A DNA stretch of 18,318 nt, taken from assembly GCA_038124765.1 (NCBI GenBank), contig JAYPCO010000020.1, positions 1 through 18,318 on the forward strand. The letters run 5' to 3'. Every line of letters begins with the position of its first letter. Position 1 is the stretch's first letter. This DNA is from HIMB59 sp038124765 (GTDB lineage Bacteria > Pseudomonadota > Alphaproteobacteria > HIMB59). Both the position numbers and the translations under genes were made by a program. Of the stretch, positions 7,640 through 14,460 are shown in pieces. The notes under the pieces were generated by a model. It was not told the origin of the DNA. It did not search any database and saw only the letters and a list, made by a program, of their open reading frames with translations.

Positions 7640-8768
7640 TTGCGTTTATCATTGTTAAAAATTCATCAAAAAGATACCTGCTATCATGAGGTCCTGGGCT
7701 TGATTCAGGGTGATATTGAACTGAAAACAAGGGTTGATTTTTAGCCCTCATTCCATCGACGGTATTATCAAATAGTGAAATATGAGAAATTTCTAAATCA
7801 TTTGGGAAGTTTTTATCGTCAACTACGAAACCATGATTTTGAGAGGTAATTTCAACTTTGTTTGTCTTTAAATTTTTCACAGGGTGATTGCCTCCTCGGT
7901 GACCTTTTTCCATTCTTTTTGTAGTGGCGTTAAAAGCTAAGCTTAAAATTTGATGACCCAAACAAATCCCAAATGTAGGAATTTTATTTTTTATAATTTT
8001 ATCAAGTTCAAATTTAATATTTTCATATATTTTTAAGGGATCTCCAGGGCCATTACTTAAAAAAATTCCATCAACTTTATAAGATAAAATTTCTTCTGCT
8101 TTAAAATTCATATCAAATTCAATTAAGTCACAGTTTCTACTTATAAAATTATTTTTTATATTATCTTTTGCGCCAAAATTAAGAAAAGCAATTTTTAAAC
8201 TATTTTTTTTATCTAAATTGTTTTTTTTAGACAGTTCTTTAGTGTAATCCTTAATGACGTCGTTTTCTTCAAGAGTAGGGGTATTGTTAATTTGATCTAA
8301 AAGATGATTAATTGAATTCTTGTTAAAGTAATCCTCACTACAAATCATAATATTTTTAGGACCATATGTTCGAATTATTTTTGTTAGCTCCCTAGTATCT
8401 ATATCAAAAAAGGCACTTGAATTTTGCTCTAGTAGCCATTCGGTAAAATCTTTTTTTGCTCTCCAGTTAGAGGAGGAATTAAATATTTCTTTGCAAATTA
8501 ACCCTGAGGCATGGATTTTCCAAGATTCATAATCTTCTTCATTACAACCGACAATCCCAATTAGGGGAAAAGTAAATGTAATTAATTGCGATTTATATGA
8601 TGGGTCGGTTAATATTTCTTGGTAACCAGTCATACTGGTATTGAAACAAATCTCAGCAATTTCAAAGGCTTTTTTTGATAGAAACTTGCCTTTAAAAATA
8701 AATTCTTTGTTATAAATTAAGTAACCGTTTTGATAATTATTTTCAAATTTATTATCATTTACGGTCAT
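7629..8768 (-). CDS. carA: Carbamoyl-phosphate synthase small subunit (glutaminase)
   Basis: A 379-residue CarA, the glutamine amidotransferase that hydrolyses glutamine and channels ammonia to CarB. The N-terminal domain contains FNTSMTGYQEILTDPSYKSQ and, near residues 121-134, the segment FDIDTRELTKIIRT. The C-terminal class I amidotransferase domain contains LSNGPGDP (238-244), GICLGHQ with nucleophile Cys269, GHRGGNHPV, TSQNHGF, and SVQYHPESSPGPHDS with His353 and Glu355. These triad numbers equal those of E. coli CarA. A long lysine- and asparagine-rich linker (about 172-192) reflects the AT bias. The start is the ATG at 8768, with no clear Shine-Dalgarno. A TATACT at 8786-8791 (minus strand) could be the -10 element. 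Divergent from yqeY across 43 bp. Confidence 0.98.
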   Translation of the reverse strand: MTVNDNKFENNYQNGYLIYNKEFIFKGKFLSKKAFEIAEICFNTSMTGYQEILTDPSYKSQLITFTFPLIGIVGCNEEDYESWKIHASGLICKEIFNSSSNWRAKKDFTEWLLEQNSSAFFDIDTRELTKIIRTYGPKNIMICSEDYFNKNSINHLLDQINNTPTLEENDVIKDYTKELSKKNNLDKKNSLKIAFLNFGAKDNIKNNFISRNCDLIEFDMNFKAEEILSYKVDGIFLSNGPGDPLKIYENIKFELDKIIKNKIPTFGICLGHQILSLAFNATTKRMEKGHRGGNHPVKNLKTNKVEITSQNHGFVVDDKNFPNDLEISHISLFDNTVDGMRAKNQPLFSVQYHPESSPGPHDSRYLFDEFLTMINANAR

Positions 8769-8785
8769 ATTAAATCATGTGTATT

Positions 8786-8791
8786 AGTATA
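8786..8791 (-). promoter_or_regulatory. Possible -10 element for carAB
   Basis: TATACT on the minus strand, 17 nt upstream of the carA ATG, matches the sigma-70 -10 consensus at five of six positions. A TTGAAT upstream is only 14 nt away, too close for a standard -35, so this is a weak call. The 43-bp divergent spacer must hold start signals for both carAB and yqeY-dnaG-rpoD unless the promoters sit inside the genes. Confidence 0.25.
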
Positions 8792-8796
8792 TTATT

Positions 8797-8804
8797 AAGA
8801 GGGA
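8797..8804 (+). promoter_or_regulatory. Strong Shine-Dalgarno of yqeY
   Basis: AAGAGGGA ends 7 nt before the ATG at 8812. It is one of the few strong ribosome-binding sites in this window, where most genes have weak sites or overlap the previous gene. It would load ribosomes at the head of the yqeY-dnaG-rpoD transcript. Confidence 0.6.
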
Positions 8805-8811
8805 AATTCAA

Positions 8812-9270
8812 ATGAGTTTGGCAGAAAATTTAAATAATGATGTTAAAAATGCTTTAAAAGAGGGGGATAAAAAAAAACTTTCTATTTCTAGATATCTTTT
8901 TTCAGAATTAAAAAACTTTCTAATAAAAGAGAATCTAGATCGTGATTTAAAAAATGTATCGGATGATAACTTTATAAAAATTCTTAAAACTCAAATTAAG
9001 CAAAAAAAAGAATCACTTGAGTTTGCCGAAAAAGCTGCAAATCAGGAAAAGATAGCTGAAATAAAATACGATATAGAATATTTAAGTTCCTATTTGCCAA
9101 ATACCTTAAATGAGGAACAAACACAAAAAGTGATTAAAGACTATATTAACGCTAATAATTTTTCAGAAAATGATTTTGGTAAAATTATGGCATTGATTAA
9201 GGAAAATTATGCTAGTTCAATTGAAATGAGCCTAGCCTCAAAAATAATTAAAAATTATTTCAAAGAATGA
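8812..9270 (+). CDS. YqeY/GatB-tail-like protein
   Basis: A 152-residue, largely helical protein of the YqeY family, which resembles the C-terminal tail domain of GatB, the tRNA-dependent amidotransferase subunit. Conserved features are the start SLAENLNNDVKNALKEGD, the following RYLFSELKN, the middle KILKTQIKQKKESLEFAEKA, and EIKYDIEYLSSYLPNTLNEE, whose YLSSYLP is the family hallmark. The C-terminal half resembles a tRNA-binding tail module. The cellular role is not settled; binding to tRNA or a related enzyme is inference from the GatB likeness. The stop overlaps the dnaG start as ATGA. In alphaproteobacteria this gene often stands before dnaG-rpoD, in the place that rpsU takes in E. coli, which suggests coupling to growth-linked expression. 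Confidence 0.9.
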   Translation: MSLAENLNNDVKNALKEGDKKKLSISRYLFSELKNFLIKENLDRDLKNVSDDNFIKILKTQIKQKKESLEFAEKAANQEKIAEIKYDIEYLSSYLPNTLNEEQTQKVIKDYINANNFSENDFGKIMALIKENYASSIEMSLASKIIKNYFKE

Positions 9271-10853
9271 CAGATGATAATATTAAAGAGGTTATAAATA
9301 GAACATCTATAGTTGATATCATTAACACTACAATACCTTTAAAGAAAAAAGGTAATAATTATTTTGGCCTAAGTCCTTTTAAGAATGAAAAAACCCCTTC
9401 ATTTTCTGTTAATGAAGAAAAAAAAATATTCCATTGTTTTAGCACAGGCGAACATGGAAATGTTATTGATTTTTTAATTAAAGTTAAGGGTTATAGTTTT
9501 AAAGATGCACTGAATGAATTAGCCAATAAAGCCGGCATAGAATTGAATTTTAAATCATCCAAAATAAATCAAACTATTTATGAAATTAATGAATTTGCAA
9601 AAAATCTATTTCATCAAAATTTGTTAAAAACACAAAAACATCTAGATTATTTAAAAAATAATAGAAAATTTAATGATGAGATAATTCAAGAATTTGAAAT
9701 TGGCTCTTCGTTTAATTCATATGAAATAGAAAAAAAATTAACTCAAAAATTTGAAATTAGAGATTTAATAGCAGCGGGTTTATTTAAAAACCAAAATAAA
9801 TCAAATTTATTTTTTAGAAATCGTATAATAGTTCCGATCGTAAATTTACAAAATAAAGTTTTAGGTTATGGCGCAAGAGTTATTGATGAGTCTTTGCCAA
9901 AATATATCAATACACCAGAAACTAAAATTTTTAAAAAAAGGAATATTTTATTTAATGAGAGAGTCTTAAATAAACATGAAAACAAAAAATTAATTTTAGT
10001 TGAGGGATATTTTGATGTTATCAAACTTTCTCAAAATAAAATTACAAATTGTATTGCGCCACTAGGCACAGCTATTAATGCAGATAAGCTAATTGAAATC
10101 ACAAAAAAAGGCTTTGATCTTGTAATATGTCTAGATGGTGATAGCGCAGGTAGAAATGCCACATTAAGATTGATGAATAATTTATTATCAAAAGATAACT
10201 TTGAATTAGGTATTAAGTTTGTTCTAATGCCTAAAAATTATGATCCTGATCAAATGTTGGAAGTGGGAGAAAAAGAACAATTTTTAAAGCTAGTGGATAG
10301 ACCCTTATCAATTGAAAAACTAATAGAAAAATATTTAGAAAAATACTCTTCAAGTGATGATATAGATACTCAATTTCAAGGAACTAAAATTCTTCAAAAA
10401 TTTTTATCTAATATTTCCAATCAAGATTTAAAAAAAATATTTGAAAATCATTTTGAAAAAGTGGCTAAAAATTCTAAATCTTTAAAACCCAAATCTACTG
10501 TATCTAATACAAACCAATTTAATACTAAATCTGATTTAAAAACTAAATTCATAGCAGGTGTTATTCTATTTTATGTAGAAAATCTAAACTATAGAGATAG
10601 GATTTATGATCTTATCGCAACTGCCAATATTAGTAATCAATTTAAGGAAATTAGAGACTTAATTATTAAAAAAACTAATAAAAATCTAAACCCTGATGAA
10701 ATTTATTCAATTCTAGACTCTAAAGGATTGAATTTTACAAAAAATTTACTATTTTCTAATGAGGTTCGAAGACTGTGCAGATTTGCTTCTCCTGCATTTA
10801 AAGATGATCCTTATAACGAAATTGAAAAAACAATTAATTTTATTAACAGCTAA
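9267..10853 (+). CDS. dnaG: DNA primase, zinc-ribbon ligands degenerate
   Basis: A 528-residue DnaG (E. coli, 581) that makes RNA primers at the replication fork. The order is N-terminal CHC2 domain (about 1-95), RNA-polymerase basic domain with FRNRIIVPI and KYINTPETKIFKKRNILF (183-229), TOPRIM domain with VEGYFDV (Glu246) and LDGDSAG (Asp290, Asp292), then a diverged helicase-binding C-terminus. The catalytic acidic residues are intact. The zinc ligands are not: the usual Cys, His, Cys, Cys are here Ser36 (GLSPFKNEKTPSF), Lys39, Cys57 and Thr60 (FHCFSTGEHG). The fold-defining NEKTPSFSV and GEHGNVIDFL remain. As I recall, similar losses occur in some other alphaproteobacteria. Translation is coupled to yqeY by the ATGA overlap; rpoD follows after 7 nt. 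The C-terminus is too diverged to judge from sequence. Confidence 0.97.
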   Translation: MTDDNIKEVINRTSIVDIINTTIPLKKKGNNYFGLSPFKNEKTPSFSVNEEKKIFHCFSTGEHGNVIDFLIKVKGYSFKDALNELANKAGIELNFKSSKINQTIYEINEFAKNLFHQNLLKTQKHLDYLKNNRKFNDEIIQEFEIGSSFNSYEIEKKLTQKFEIRDLIAAGLFKNQNKSNLFFRNRIIVPIVNLQNKVLGYGARVIDESLPKYINTPETKIFKKRNILFNERVLNKHENKKLILVEGYFDVIKLSQNKITNCIAPLGTAINADKLIEITKKGFDLVICLDGDSAGRNATLRLMNNLLSKDNFELGIKFVLMPKNYDPDQMLEVGEKEQFLKLVDRPLSIEKLIEKYLEKYSSSDDIDTQFQGTKILQKFLSNISNQDLKKIFENHFEKVAKNSKSLKPKSTVSNTNQFNTKSDLKTKFIAGVILFYVENLNYRDRIYDLIATANISNQFKEIRDLIIKKTNKNLNPDEIYSILDSKGLNFTKNLLFSNEVRRLCRFASPAFKDDPYNEIEKTINFINS

Positions 10854-10860
10854 AAAATAA

Positions 10861-12924
10861 ATGCCAACAACCAAAAAAAAATTAGTAAAAAAAAAAGTTG
10901 TATCTAAAGATACAAAGAAAAACACAGGTTCAAAAAAAGAATTAAAAACTAAGTCGAGTCCTGAAACTAAAACAAATAAATCGACTGCTATCGAACTGAT
11001 TCAAAAAGAGAATGAAGCACAGTTAAAAAATTTAATTTCAAAGGAATTTGATAAAGACTTAGCTTCAAAAGCTTCAAATTATATAAAATCATATTCTAAA
11101 ATAGATGACTCAATAATCGCTATTGATGATTTTTTAAATTACATAGAAAACTTAGACGAAGATTTATTTAAACTGTTCAAGGCCTACGCAAATACTTCTG
11201 ACTCAGAGATAACCATTTCAAATTCAAATGATGAGGTAGAGGAGGAAGAAAAATCAACTGGTGTTAAAAGCGATGACCCTGTCAGAATGTATCTTAAAGA
11301 GATGGGGAATGTCGAACTGCTCTCTAGAGAAGGTGAAATTGCGATTGCTAAAAGAATTGAATCTGGCCTTGATAAGATGATGAATTCAATTTTGGAATGC
11401 CCTGCATCTATTGATATTTTGAAAAAATGGATTAGTGAAGTTAAAGATAATGAAATTAATCTTCGAGAGATTGTAGATTTTGATGAATATTTTAATGAAG
11501 ATAATGATCCTTATTCTAACTCTACAAAACGAAAAGAAATTCAAAAGATTATAAATGATAAGAAAAAGGCTTTGTTAAAAGAAAAACAACAATTAATGAA
11601 AGAAAAAGGTATTGAGTTTGATAAAGATAAGATGGAAGAAACATCCAATGAAGAAGAAATTGAAAATGAAAGCTTTTCAATTTCAATTATTGAAGAGTAC
11701 TACAAACCAGAAATTTTAAAAAAACTTGATAGGGTATTGGTTTTATCTGAGAATATTACTAAAATTAAAAAAAATAAAAATATCTCCAAAATTAGCGATA
11801 CTAAATCTTTAAAGGATTTAAAAAAATATCAGGATGAAATTCTTAATTATTTCAATGAAATTAAAATTAAACCTTATAAATTAGAGGAAATTATTGCTCA
11901 CTTATATAATATTAATAAGGAAATTCAGTCAAAAGAAGTCCAAATTTTATCTATTGCCTCGCAATCTAAAGTGGCTAGAGATGTTTTTTTAAAACACCAC
12001 TCACTAAAAGATACTTACACTTTATATCAAAAACATATGACTTCCTCAGATGATGCGTTTAAAGGCATGTTTCAAAAAAATAATGAAAAATTAAAAGATA
12101 TTTATAAGGAAATACTTAACCTCTCTAAATTAGCAAATCAAAATACCATCGAATTTAAAGAGAAAGTTAAAGAAATACAATCAGGCCAAAGAACTGCAAA
12201 TCAAGCAAAAAAAGAAATGATAGAAGCAAACTTGAGGTTAGTTATTTCAATTGCCAAAAAATATACCAATAGGGGGCTACAATTCCTTGACTTGATTCAG
12301 GAGGGTAATATCGGTTTAATGAAAGCAGTTGATAAATTTGAATATCGAAGAGGCTATAAATTTTCAACTTATGCTACTTGGTGGATTAGACAAGCTATTA
12401 CTAGATCAATCGCTGACCAAGCAAGAACTATTAGAATCCCTGTACATATGATTGAAACCATTAACAAAATAGTGAGATCTAGTAGACAATTAATTTTAGA
12501 GTTAGGCAGAGAGCCAACACCAGAAGAATTATCAATTAGACTAAAAATGCCTATTGAAAAGGTCAGAAAAGTTTTAAAAATTGCAAAAGAACCGGTGAGC
12601 TTAGAAACTCCAATCGGTGATGATGATGATAGTTTCTTAGGAGATTTTATTGAAGATAAAAATGCTGTAATTCCTGAAGATGCTGTAATGCAACTTAACT
12701 TAAGAGAAACTACCACGAAAATCTTATCTACTCTGACTCCAAGGGAGGAAAGAGTGCTTAGAATGAGATTTGGTATTGGGATGTCCTCAGATCATACTTT
12801 AGAAGAAGTTGGCCAACAATTTAGTGTAACTCGTGAAAGAATTAGACAAATTGAGGCAAAAGCTCTTAGGAAATTGAAACATCCTATTAGATCTAAAAAA
12901 TTGAAATCCTTTATGGATTCCTAA
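10861..12924 (+). CDS. rpoD: RNA polymerase primary sigma factor (sigma-70)
   Basis: A 687-residue housekeeping sigma factor. Residues 1-42 are a Lys/Thr-rich tail. Residues 43-115 stand where region 1.1 should be but match it poorly. Region 1.2 is DDPVRMYLKEMGNVELLSRE (138-157). Residues about 175-450 form the long non-conserved insertion, very rich in Lys, Glu and Ile. Region 2 spans about 452-525: NLRLVISIAKKYTNRGLQFL, DLIQEGNIGLMKAVDKFEYR (core binding) and GYKFSTYATWWIRQAITR, then SIADQARTIRIPVHM (-10 recognition and melting). Region 3 follows (GREPTPEELS, EPVSLETPIGDDDDSFLGDF), then region 4 with the -35-binding helix-turn-helix TLEEVGQQFSVTRERIRQIE. Its conserved DNA contacts predict ordinary TATAAT/TTGACA-type promoters, as seen here. 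The gene is third in the operon with no Shine-Dalgarno, so it probably relies on readthrough or coupling from dnaG. Confidence 0.98.
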   Translation: MPTTKKKLVKKKVVSKDTKKNTGSKKELKTKSSPETKTNKSTAIELIQKENEAQLKNLISKEFDKDLASKASNYIKSYSKIDDSIIAIDDFLNYIENLDEDLFKLFKAYANTSDSEITISNSNDEVEEEEKSTGVKSDDPVRMYLKEMGNVELLSREGEIAIAKRIESGLDKMMNSILECPASIDILKKWISEVKDNEINLREIVDFDEYFNEDNDPYSNSTKRKEIQKIINDKKKALLKEKQQLMKEKGIEFDKDKMEETSNEEEIENESFSISIIEEYYKPEILKKLDRVLVLSENITKIKKNKNISKISDTKSLKDLKKYQDEILNYFNEIKIKPYKLEEIIAHLYNINKEIQSKEVQILSIASQSKVARDVFLKHHSLKDTYTLYQKHMTSSDDAFKGMFQKNNEKLKDIYKEILNLSKLANQNTIEFKEKVKEIQSGQRTANQAKKEMIEANLRLVISIAKKYTNRGLQFLDLIQEGNIGLMKAVDKFEYRRGYKFSTYATWWIRQAITRSIADQARTIRIPVHMIETINKIVRSSRQLILELGREPTPEELSIRLKMPIEKVRKVLKIAKEPVSLETPIGDDDDSFLGDFIEDKNAVIPEDAVMQLNLRETTTKILSTLTPREERVLRMRFGIGMSSDHTLEEVGQQFSVTRERIRQIEAKALRKLKHPIRSKKLKSFMDS

Positions 12925-12929
12925 TTATA

Positions 12930-12956
12930 TTAAAATATATTTAACTTGTTTTTTTT
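12930..12956 (+). terminator. Possible weak terminator after rpoD
   Basis: TTAAA, five bases, TTTAA (12930-12944), followed after CTTG by eight T residues (12949-12956). The stem is only A/U pairs and the T-tract starts 4 nt after it, so termination may be poor. It is the only hairpin-plus-T-run between rpoD and the tRNA. Confidence 0.25.
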
Positions 12957-12961
12957 ATAAT
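12956..12961 (+). promoter_or_regulatory. Possible -10 element for the CAU tRNA
   Basis: A perfect TATAAT, 31 nt before the mature tRNA 5' end. No good -35 lies 16-18 nt upstream (AAAATA-like sequence). The tRNA may use this weak promoter or come from readthrough past rpoD. Confidence 0.3.
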
Positions 12962-12992
12962 TGATTATATTAGTAGCAACTTCCATTATTGG

Positions 12993-13069
12993 GGGCCTGT
13001 AGTTCAGTTGGTTAGAACGCGGTGCTCATAACGCCGTTGTCGCAGGTTCGAGTCCTGCCGGGCCCACCA
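12993..13069 (+). tRNA. tRNA with CAU anticodon, best read as tRNA-Ile2 (lysidine-modified)
   Basis: A 77-nt cloverleaf with encoded CCA. The acceptor GGGCCTG (12993-12999) pairs with CGGGCCC (13059-13065), with one T-G pair. The D stem is GTTC/GAAC, the anticodon stem CGGTG/CGCCG, the loop CTCATAA (anticodon CAT at 13027-13029), and the T arm GCAGG-TTCGAGT-CCTGC; the discriminator is A. A CAT anticodon can mean initiator Met, elongator Met or Ile2, which reads AUA after TilS makes lysidine. Pair 1-72 is G-C, which excludes a normal initiator (mismatched 1-72). Pairs C4-G69 and C5-G68 match reported TilS determinants, while E. coli elongator Met has U4 and A5. The GGGCCTG acceptor is also typical of alphaproteobacterial tRNA-Ile. 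Elongator Met remains possible. Confidence 0.9.
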
Positions 13070-13075
13070 AATCTT

Positions 13076-13645
13076 TTAGATGTTTTCTAATTCTAAAATT
13101 AGTTTTCCAATATCATTTTTATTTTTTCTTAAAATTTTAGAAAACTCAGTTTTTTTTGTGACGAAATAAGAGGTATTCTCAATTATTACGTCTATTATTT
13201 TATAGCTTTCACTAATAGTGGCTACTTTCCAATATAGTTTTATTTTTTGATCCCCATCAATGATTTCTGATGAAATTATATAAATCCCATCATTTTGATC
13301 TATGGATAATAATTCTATGCTTCCCATGAATGAGGGGTCAGCTAAGTTGTATATAGTTTTAGTTAAATAATTTTCAAATACATTTAAATATAAATCCAAG
13401 GTGGATTGGTCTGAATTTTTTATAATTTGCTCATTTATTAGACTGAACGCTATTGATTTTACCGCAAAATTTTTTTTTACATAATTTAAATATTGATCAT
13501 AATTATCATTATTTTGGTTATCGCTTACCTTCATTAATTCAAGAAAGTCATTAGATTCTTGGTAAAACCACTCGCTTATTTCTTGAGCAAATAGCTTATG
13601 ACAATTTATAAGAAAAAATAAAACGAGAATAAATTTTTTAATCAT
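13076..13645 (-). CDS. mlaC: MlaC-like phospholipid-binding periplasmic protein
   Basis: A 189-residue protein of the MlaC (Ttg2D, toluene-tolerance auxiliary) family. MlaC carries phospholipids across the periplasm between MlaA at the outer membrane and MlaFEDB at the inner membrane. Residues 1-20 are a signal peptide (MIKKFILVLFF, cleavage likely after LFA). Family marks are the N-terminal helix with WFYQESNDFLELM, the YVKKNFAVKSIAFSLIN segment, the YLNVFENYLTKTIY helix, and the C-terminal beta sheet with IKLYWKV, YKIIDVIIENTSYFVTKKTEFSKIL and a final KLILEL. Conservation is low but the domain order is right. Cys15 in LINCHK is not a normal lipobox because Asn precedes it. The gene follows mlaA after 25 bp. 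No mlaD, mlaE or mlaF is in the window. Confidence 0.85.
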   Translation of the reverse strand: MIKKFILVLFFLINCHKLFAQEISEWFYQESNDFLELMKVSDNQNNDNYDQYLNYVKKNFAVKSIAFSLINEQIIKNSDQSTLDLYLNVFENYLTKTIYNLADPSFMGSIELLSIDQNDGIYIISSEIIDGDQKIKLYWKVATISESYKIIDVIIENTSYFVTKKTEFSKILRKNKNDIGKLILELENI

Positions 13646-13670
13646 TAAATAAAAAATAAGTTATATATTA

Positions 13671-14411
13671 TTATTCAATATATATTTTTGGAACCGGTAA
13701 ATCACCAACAAATTCCTTTTCAATTTGCGATTGTCTATTTTGGTAGTATATAGACTTAATCATTTCATATCGATCGCTAGAAGATTTTTTAACTTGATCT
13801 ATTTGATCATCTATATTTACTCTTGCATTAAATCCTGATCCAATAGAAATATACTCACGATTAGGAATATTATTTCCAATAGGGTCTACTAAATATTCTA
13901 CAACTGTTCCTCCCATATCTCTTAGATTACTTGGCCCAATAATTGGAATGACTATATATGGACCACTTCCAACCCCTCCTTTAGCAAAGGTAATACCTAG
14001 ATCAGTTTTTTCTTTCTCTATGCCAATTTTATCTGCTAAGTCGTATGTGCCAATAGAGGTAAGTGTATTAATGGAAAATCTTCCAATTGATTTAAATGAT
14101 TTCGAAAACTCACCCTGAAAAAAGAAAGCGATAGAGTTTATAGGTTCTTTTAAGTTACTAAAAAAATTTGACACACCCTTTTCTACAAAATCTGGTGCAA
14201 TAAATTTATAAGTTTTAACTACTGGTCTTATTGCATAGTCATCAATAAAAAAATTAAATTTTAAAACTGCTCTATTTACGGGTTCGATAGGATCATATAT
14301 TTCAGAATACTCTACAGTAGCGGATGTAGACTCTTCATTAGCTATTGAAATAGAGAATAAAGAGAAACTAAAAAATATTACAAAAACAAATACTTTTAAA
14401 TATTCTTTCAT
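13671..14411 (-). CDS. mlaA: MlaA/VacJ family outer-membrane lipid asymmetry protein, without lipobox
   Basis: A 246-residue MlaA (VacJ). MlaA sits in the outer membrane as a ring that removes misplaced phospholipids from the outer leaflet and hands them to MlaC. The hallmark run is YDPIEPVNRAVLKFNFFIDD (39-58), then IRPVVKTYKFIAP, FFSNLKEPINSIAFFFQG, GRFSINTLTSIGTYDLADKIG, KTDLGITFAKGGVGSGPYIV, IPIIGPSNLRDMGGTVVEYL and DPIGN. Residues 1-24 form a signal peptide ending SISIAN. Classical MlaA is a lipoprotein, but this protein has no cysteine anywhere, so it cannot be lipidated at an N-terminal Cys and may be held by its membrane-embedded ring. It leads the mlaA-mlaC pair. A TTAAGA-17-TATAAT promoter lies upstream, inside or next to the start of the divergent helicase gene. 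Confidence 0.95.
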   Translation of the reverse strand: MKEYLKVFVFVIFFSFSLFSISIANEESTSATVEYSEIYDPIEPVNRAVLKFNFFIDDYAIRPVVKTYKFIAPDFVEKGVSNFFSNLKEPINSIAFFFQGEFSKSFKSIGRFSINTLTSIGTYDLADKIGIEKEKTDLGITFAKGGVGSGPYIVIPIIGPSNLRDMGGTVVEYLVDPIGNNIPNREYISIGSGFNARVNIDDQIDQVKKSSSDRYEMIKSIYYQNRQSQIEKEFVGDLPVPKIYIE

Positions 14412-14431
14412 GACGTAAAATTGTGAATCAG

Positions 14432-14460
14432 ATTATACCTAAATTAACTATGCATCTTAA
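14432..14460 (-). promoter_or_regulatory. Likely sigma-70 promoter of mlaA-mlaC
   Basis: On the minus strand, TTAAGA (14455-14460; four of six to the -35 consensus), a 17-bp spacer, and a perfect TATAAT (14432-14437), with the mlaA ATG 20 nt further on. It overlaps the first codons of the divergent helicase gene. Confidence 0.45.

Noticed and set aside
12369..12716. Open frame of 115 codons on the minus strand inside rpoD
   Set aside because: It mirrors sigma regions 2 to 3, whose codons are fixed by conservation; the translation is a Ser/Leu/Ile-rich shadow with no family likeness.
13587..13645. Possible lipoprotein signal in MlaC (LINC, Cys15)
   Set aside because: Asn at -1 does not fit the lipobox, and a normal cleavage site (LFA) follows; MlaC proteins are soluble.
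14423..14449. Nine-codon longer helicase start at a GTG
   Set aside because: It cannot be excluded, but an ATG lies closer to the conserved LNSEQ motif and a possible -10 at 14416-14421 would start RNA downstream of the GTG.
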